A program made the position numbers and the translations under genes. Under the pieces are notes generated by a model. That model saw only the letters and a list, made by a program, of their open reading frames with translations, did no database searches and was not told the DNA's origin. Positions 11,201 to 20,200 of a stretch of DNA of 64,000 nucleotides are shown here, in pieces. Origin of the DNA: Pomphorhynchus laevis (taxonomy: Eukaryota > Acanthocephala > Palaeacanthocephala > Echinorhynchida > Pomphorhynchidae); the NCBI GenBank assembly GCA_012934845.2, contig WNNJ02000537.1, forward strand, positions 1 to 64,000, read 5' to 3'. Every line of letters starts with the position of its first letter. Position 1 is the stretch's first letter.

Positions 11201-14200
11201 TCAAGAGGAATCAAATTTATAACTGAAGATTAAGATTACTAAGTAAGTAATTACTAACTGATTGAGATCACTAAGTAAGTTTGTTACTTTGAAAATTTAA
11301 ATTCGATTTCCCTTTTTGTTTATGCAAAGAATATTAACTAGCAAAGAATATTAACTAGCAAAAATAAAATAGCCTATATAATGTCAAAATAAAAAGTTCT
11401 TTTAATCTTCGAAACAAAAATGAGAATATTTCCAATAAGCTATTAGATTACTAAATAGTTCTATCGTGCTATATTTGTTTTAAATTCAATTATTAAGCAA
11501 AAATTAATAAGGTAATTTATAAAACAATGTTGACAACATTTGACCGCATCTTGATAAACAGTATCTTCAATAAGTCAATGATCTCATTATCCAATAGCAA
11601 AAACAAAGTATTTCGACTCTTTTTACTCCTTAAAGCATGAACTTTAATGCTCGAGCTTTAAATAAAAAGTTTTGTTAAAACTTTATGAATTCGAAAGCAT
11701 CAAATATATCACATCTATTTCGTCACAATGTTTCAGTTAAAATATTTCGATATGTTTGGGCATCATAAAAATATTTTTACAATTTTATGAAAATTTATTT
11801 TTCAAACGAAATTCGCATGTGTAAAATAATTACTAATTGTTTATAATTAGTAATTGTAATTACTAATTTAATAATTATTAAATTACTAATTTAATTTACT
11901 AATTATTATAATTGACTAAATGCTTATAATTTAAACGTTAAATATCGTTATCGATAACGTGAATTCTGGTAAATTTATTATCAGTAATGAAGCTAAAGAA
12001 TTTAGAAAAATTAAATTTAATTGTGGCTGAAAATATAAGTAATAAGAATTCCAGAAAAATATATTAATTAAAATACTGGTAACTTATGTTCAAAAAATAG
12101 TTACAAACAAAGTTGTTTGTGAATTTTACGAACGTTAAAACCCTTAAATCCATAAATTTATTCGAAACATATTAAGGATATCGTTAACCCAACTTACAAA
12201 ATTGCCACGTTTATTTGATTGTTCATTCTAAATTGAACTTTATTATTTGCAACTTTATAAAATTTACAGAACAAAATACCTCAACATTCACAAATGTATT
12301 TATTCCAATATCGATACATTCACATTTTTGATTCAGAAATTCAGTAGAGCTATCAAAAGAGAAAATTTAAATTAAATTAATTTATTTAAATAATTAATTA
12401 AATAATTAATTGTTGTTTGTTACTTTTTTAAGAATGCTAAAGGATTTAAATTCATAATCAAAAATCACACATTAATTTACTTAATCAAATCACACAATCA
12501 CACAGTTTTATAAGCCAATGCACTAAATTGATTAGCGCTTAATTAAATTGCCTGCAAATAATCTCAAAGAAATTAAAAAGCAAACACACATTTGGATAAA
12601 AAGATTTTAAAAAGCACACATCACGTATCTGGAATATGTATTTGCTAAACTATAGGAAAATACGATAATGAATTATTTTTGCAAGAATTTTAGAAGTAAA
12701 CTTGATCAGATGCATTAATTTATTTATAATTATTAAATTTTTTATTATGTAATAAAAAATGTAAAGCTTTTTTTAAATGTAAAAGCTTTTCATTATAAAT
12801 ACTTTTATAATGAAAAACTGCAACTATTATTTAAACTTCAGCTTAACTTGCTGACAAATCTATAAACAGCTTGTGGTAGACCACGATTTTTTAAACAAAG
12901 ATAATTATTTTGGATTATTGACAAAATGTAGAAGACTACATTTTCAAATTCGAAGCAATTTGAAAATTTGCATAAAAATACAGTTGCAAATTATGTTATA
13001 AATGGACATTTGTTTTTGAATTAAAAACGTAGCACGTTTTAGCATAACGTTGATTTTAAATTTGATAATTCCTAAAATAAAATGCACTTTAATGTTGTTA
13101 ATCTATTCACTTGAGATATTGCAATACCGAAATTTCGAAAAGATTTATATCAACAAAATTTATTAATTAGTAATTTACCTCAGTGCTGCAATGGGGCTAC
13201 ATGACCTGTCATACGTTACACGGTGCACAGGATAGTTAGGACACACGGTATTCAATGATACAGAATCGTAGTCGTCATCACTGTCTCTCGTAAGAAGAGG
13301 ATTGTTCTCATCGGAATTGCTTTCATCGAAGATGCTATGGGGAGCAATATCCGCAGATAAATCATCGAATTCGTACTGAATTGCAGCATCATTCTGCTGC
13401 ACTGGCTTGTTCATTGGCTACATTATGATACAAGGTAGTACATTTTATAAACACAATAATAATATTATCAGAAAAATGAAGAGAAATGTCTAACTCGAGT
13501 GCATATCGGCGTCTATTTAACAAAGCATATGCATATTTGAATCAAATGCATTTAATTATATTAAAATAACTGTATTAAAAAATATATTTTACTTAATGGA
13601 AACCAAGAAGATAAAATTGAAATATAAAAACAAGGGGTGATTATTGACAAAATTTACATCGGCACTAGTCACATCGTCACTAGTAGCTATCTTAACACAA
13701 CATACCTGGTATCTGATAATCATGATTTGAAATGATTATTATTAGAATTATTAGTTCATTTGCATAGAATTCCCTACAAACTATATGTTTATATGCCGAC
13801 GTGTCGCTGAATTCCTTATACACTTTAGACATTTTCATAGAGAAAATGATAAAAATCCAACATTTCTAAACTACTCAAGGTGCAATTGTGAACGTATTTC
13901 AGTTAAATAAGACTCAGGGCGACTTATAAACGCAACTATCGTTGATGATTATTTGAACAATATGATAACTATTCGTCAACAAAGCGCTACCTGCTTTGGC
14001 CTAATTGTCTGAAATTATCCTCGGATAAATTTCTTCTTTTGCATTTTGGTCACACAAGATCTTAGATAACAAATAATTCATAAACTCCACAGAAAGCATC
14101 TAAGGCATTCAACTCGAGTGTTGCGTAATGTTAGAATCACAGCTAGAATCACAAGGTCATCAGCATAAAGTTTCGAATTTACTCTAGACGACAATTGAAT

Positions 14201-17200
14201 TCCCATTTTAGGTAAGCCCAAATACAAGACAAATATTTTAAGTTTTTAAATAAAATTCATTATTTTTATTTAAATTGTATATTTAAATAAAAATGTTAGA
14301 TACTCAATAATAAAATAACATAAATTAAAATCATATTTTTAGAAATAAAAGGCGATTTGTGCATATGAATTAGAAACGTCTGTTAATTCAGAACGTTCTA
14401 ATCAGGGGTATTTTAATTAATAATCAGATTTTAAATATTTATTTAATAAGCATATAATTAACATTTAACATATATTAACATTTAATATATATAATATAAA
14501 ACTGTGGGTAAAAAATATAAATCGTATCAGCTCAATAGATTTTGGCAAACGGTTAAACCATCCTCGTAAACTATATATAATTATATAAGTAATTATATAT
14601 AATTATATATAATATTATATTATATCACGTAATATTATGTTATGATATATGCCATAATATTATATTATGTAAATATCACGTAATGATATTTCTGATAATA
14701 AAAATATTACAATTGGATACAGGAATATTTGTCAAAATCTCAAAAATGTCTTCAGTTTGCAGGCTTTAATTATTCGATTATGTGGTATAAATAATATATT
14801 CGCATATAACTTGTTTGTCTTAAATGTTTATGTTAATGTTTTTATAACATGATATATATAAGACGATGATAGGATATCCATTACCTATTAGGATAATGAT
14901 CTGGACATTACTAAATTAGTTTTTGCAAAATTAGTAAAAACTAATTTAAAATGATATTACGAAGGACCATGTAAGGGTCCTTAAGCTTATTAAGGACTAT
15001 TACAAGAGATATCATACAATTAAAATACTTACAAACTCTGATTACAGTTTTTACAATAGAAGTTCCACTTATCCAGCTGATTACAATCAGACCAACAAGT
15101 CAGATAAGCATGTCGTCTTTACTTAAACATGCCGTTCGATCGGATTCAATGTCGAACACGCTGTCCTGTTTGTCTAAGATGCTTTGCTACAAATGTGAAT
15201 TGACTCATTTGAAAGCACGGACCACCTCTCGGGTGTCCAAGATTGGGACATCCCACTGTGCGTAAGAGACCGTTGGCGGGTTTTCGGTTGCAAGCGAGAT
15301 GGTTACGGAATTGAATGTCAACAATAACTGCTCGGCAGGCATGGGAGTTCTCGCTTGTAATGCTCAAGTTATTCGCCGCATACCTCTAAGTACCGACCTA
15401 CTGTCGCCACAAAACTCTCGAACTTAGTGGAATCAGTAGTCACAAATATCACTGACAAAGATGACTGGTGGCAGCTATTGTGTTCCCCAAAAGTTGCGTT
15501 TCATTTACCGCGTAGAGAAGGGAAAGCCCCACTGAGTGCAACTTCTTTGACCTCTAAACTCCGGGAAGCCTGAATGTGTTTAGCGTGAGGTCGATATTCA
15601 GAGCAAATATCGGCCTCAAGCTAAACATCTAGAAGTGTGATATAATCACAGATGACGATGATCTAGCTCACTAAATTGCCTATAATCTCCATGACTACAG
15701 TGTTGCTACTCCAGTCATCGCCACATCCTAAGGTGTGCCAATTGGAAGCGACTACCAAACGCCCTAGATTGCAAACACTCTGCACTCACCAGCCTGAACC
15801 GGATAGAATATCAGTTGCCGGTTATCCGTCAAGACTAGAGTCCGCAGTACTGTCGAGAAGTGACGGTAAACGTTCCAACTCACTTATGATCAGTCATCAA
15901 ACACACGATGTCGTTGCCGACAGGTCAGTTGCTATGGTTTCCGAGGAGAAAGCGATTACCTAGTAGAAAGACCTCGATAAAGCACCACTACGCGTTCATT
16001 CCAATAGCAGTGGAAAAGTTAGTGCGCTAGACAAAGCGCATTCAGCTTCTTGGAAACACTTGGGAAAAAGCTCATCCAGAAAATTGATAACCACCGCGCT
16101 TGAACGTGGCTGATTTAGCGGATCAGCACAGCCATATAGCGCGGAAACGCAGCGTTCTTTATTACGGCGGCTGATGACGCATCTCTCTCTGCGTATTAAG
16201 AATTGAAACTCGTATGATTTAATGAATAGCTGTCAGATTCATAACAAATTCAAGATTAGTAACTTAACGGGACTTATTTGCGGGGAACCCTGCTTGCCAT
16301 TTTTATTTTCTGTTTTAAAAATAACTTATCATGTTAAAAGTTTATAAATGCATTAAACAGATTATCGTAATAGCATATTTTTAAAAACGAAATAACTTGC
16401 ATTTACTCAAATATTGATAAAATGTTTAAACCAAATAATGATTAAATATTAATTTAAATTAATATTGGTTCAACTAATTAATATTTCGAATTGTTTTGAA
16501 ATGTTTGATGACGTAAAAATAGATAATTTATAAGTATTTTTTACCGCAGATTCAATTTCTATGTTATCAGAGCAAACAGGTGAATGTGCGGTTTCCCTTT
16601 TAGCCATTGATTGGTTGTGTAAAGACATTTGTAGCAAATGAAGATTTTCCTCTAACTTTCGCTTGCTTTCCTTAAATAAATAAAAAAGAATAATCATCTC
16701 CTAAATGTGGTGAAATACAATAACATAATAAATTAACATTTCAATACATTTTGAAAAATAAAAGACCCAATAACCAAAGAATATTCATAATATATTATAA
16801 GACATTTTTTATACAATAAAAAATAATATATTTATATAAATAGTAATTAATATATAAATAATAGTAAAACAATATTTTTACCATTTCTCTTCCGAAAATT
16901 AAAAATACCCAGTGGTGTTGATCTTAAATTAATAAAAGCTCGATTGTGAAATGGCAAACAAGTAGAGAAGCAAACATCAAAAATTTAGTTTCGATGATTT
17001 CGAAAATTTAGTATCTGATTAATTAAAAAGATAACACTAACACTATTACTATTCTACTTTAAGTAATCACAATAGAAAGGCCTAAACTAATCAGAGCACT
17101 GGAGCATTACATTTTATACTATAAATGAATTAATGAATATTGTCATTATTTCTACTAGACTTTTAATGTTGATAATTATATTATTGCAATAAATACAATT

Positions 17201-20200
17201 AATACATGCCTAATAGAATTAAGATTATAAGTTATCAGGCTTCGGCACTTATTCCTCAACTCAATGTATCCGAATCTTTGCACAGCCTAGCCAAATGAAT
17301 GTAAATGATGCATTTCCTCTGAAATAACAAGATTACCCAGAGTGATTAATTATTTTGTACTATAAATGCATATTTTGTACTCTAAATCAAATTAAAAATG
17401 TAAATATCTTAATCATTAAAACGAAATGTAATAACTCAGCCAATTTTGAACCAAATAATAAATAAAGTATTAAATAAAATAAATATATATTAATTTATAA
17501 AGGTATTAAATATTATATTTAATATTTAATATATTATCTTTATTTAAATATAAAGACATGGAATATTTACGAACGATCAGGTAAAATTGAGAGACAAAAT
17601 TATTTTGATATTTCGCTGGTAAATACTAGCATCTTCAGAAACATCTTTAGAAATTAGGTTTATAATTTCGAAATTTGAAATTATTTTGAAAATTTCGATA
17701 TTTTGAAATATCAAAATAATTTTGTCTCTCAATTTTACATGATCGTTCTTGAATATTTTAAAATACAGATCATGATGGATATATTTCTTATCATGACATA
17801 TATTTATATTTAATAAATACAAAACTATTTAATAAAATTAAGTTGATATACCTGTACCGTCATTGTTATCAGTGAAATTTTGATGACTATTTTATTCTGC
17901 ACGTTACTTTAATCCTTTATTTTGAAGCCAACAACTTTAATATTTAATGTCATCAATTTTCGATGACACTGTACGTTGATTAAACCCTAACTATAAGCCA
18001 ACATCAGTACAATACATTACAATACATTTTAATCCTATCTAAAATGATCTAAAACATAGGTATTGGATAAGTAGCTGATTAAATCCACCAATACTGAAAT
18101 GTGGCGTACTGCTGTTGGCTTATAATTATATGATTAAATCAAAGTTCAGTGTCATCAAAAATTTCAATTGTAACAATGACTGCACAATTTTTTATACAAA
18201 CAAATCTTCACTTAAATCAATATTATAAACTACAATATGTATTACAGCTTTTACTAACCCTTAATTCCTCCTTCCCGATATATAAGAATTCGATATATTC
18301 ATAATTTTACTTTTTAATATTCTACCCATCAATCATTTACGTTTTATCCATATTTGTACAGTATTTATAGCAATTATAGATACAATTCCTCTTGTTCTTT
18401 GAAGATTGTATCCAGATTATATTGTTCGGCTCCTTCATGCTTAAGGGTCTATTTTGAAATCAAAAAAAAACTAAGGTGGAAATTTCCGCTGGGGAGGAAA
18501 TTTCCATCAACGTAAAAAAGTTATTGGACAAAATAGCAATAATAATTTAATTTGTATATTATTTTTTTTATATTTAAAATCATCAAATTGATCTTTGTAT
18601 ATATAATAACTAATTGGAACCGATTTTTGTTAAATTTATTCTGTTGTTATATTTATCACGACTTTGTCATGGCATATATATATGATTTTTGATTTTTTTT
18701 ATATTTTTCTGATTTTTCGCAATAACAATTTATATATATTAATATCCCGTAAGAAACAATATATATATATGTATATATAATCTTAAGATTTTCGTTTGAA
18801 TATGTATTGCTCGAGATTGCGAATCGCAATTCTTTCCGTATCTTTAAATAAGTGTTCGAATCGAGCATATTCTTTAGCCTGCAAACTCTCGACACTCCTA
18901 GACGGTCATGTGATAGCAGGCAGCCATCGTCAGTAGGATGAACTATCACACGCCGTTTCGGCTGCCTCTGTGACATTGTGAAAATGCATTTCCGACATCT
19001 AGCTTAAATTGTTGGTGGCGTTAGCTCTTAAATCCTACAATTTGCAATGCAGACCATCATTAGTTTGATCCTCTGGAAAGTTTGATATATAATAAACTTT
19101 ATATATAAATATTATATATTTTATATATAATTTCATAATATAATTATCATAGCATAATATTTTTAGTAACAATTATTTATGATTATTTAATATGATTTTA
19201 TATTAATATCATTATATTATGATAACATAATATTTCTAATCAAACCTTCAATTCTTCGAGATCTTGCTCAGACTGCTTGTATTTCGTTTGAAGTTGTACC
19301 ATTTCTAGCTAACATAAGCATCAACAAAATTATAAAAGTAAAATTATAACTTAATTACTCTAAAGGCAGATGCTTGTTGATACACTTGTTCATTCACCTT
19401 TAGCAGTTCATCTTTAAGTTCTAGATCATTTGTGTTCTAGTTAATAGAAAAAACGGTAGTATAGACGATACACATATATAGAGAACATACCTGCCTTAAT
19501 AAGGAAACTTGATTTTCCAGAATGCCAATCCGACATAGGAGATCCTCACGGGTAACTACATCCTGTTAAACAAACTTAATATGGTGGTTGTTAATGTAAT
19601 TAAGATATAAAACCTCGTATCTAGCGTCTATTGCCTCAAACAGCTGTGTCGTTTCCTGATCTATGTTATACAGCCTAGCTCGTAAATTTAGCTCACGTTT
19701 AGACAATTGCTGAATAAAAACTTAATTAAATTATCTTAAAAATTTTGAAATAAAAAATGGTATCGAAGATAGGATAATATCAAATTTTACCATAAGGAAG
19801 GTGACATTCAGGCAAATAAGCCTGAAAAATTAGCAAAATACAATATTTTATAGATATATTTTAAATATTCAAGGAATACATTAAATCGCTTATTATATGA
19901 GAGACCTATCCTTTATTACAAATATATACATGATACTTGAAAGATAAAAATATACATGGACACTAGAACGCGTTTAACACATTTTTAACACTTTTCATCG
20001 TTAGTCACAATCCGATAGTGAAACTGGTCCTTTTTGTTGCTTTAAATAAGCAAAATTAACATTTCATAAAGAGGTTTCCTTTGGATTTTTTCCATTCAGA
20101 AAGTACCCCATACCATTATAAGTTTCTGCTTTTCCAATCTCTCTCAATTGGTTGACAACTGTTGTTTGCGTTGCATCGCATTCAGAAGCAAGTTATCGAA

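Noticed and set aside
15676-15963. 95-codon plus-strand open frame in the GC-richer island
   Set aside because: No recognisable domain; surrounding frames are full of stops and the island looks like decayed transposon.
16160-16205. CTGATGACGCATCTC...GAAA near 16.17 kb
   Set aside because: A CGCA/TGCG helix exists but GAAA is too far from it to make a hammerhead core.
18477-18506. Paired GGAAATTTCC words as NF-kB-type sites
   Set aside because: They match the consensus but lie mid-intron with no other support.
18850-18865. GTTCGAATCG, tRNA T-loop-like word
   Set aside because: No A box or cloverleaf can be drawn around it.
19787-19820. Possible 31-nt exon AYLPECHLPY between exon 3 and exon 4 of SLMAP
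   Set aside because: Good splice signals but the phase gives a stop; the real LPDG-like segment is already in exon 3.
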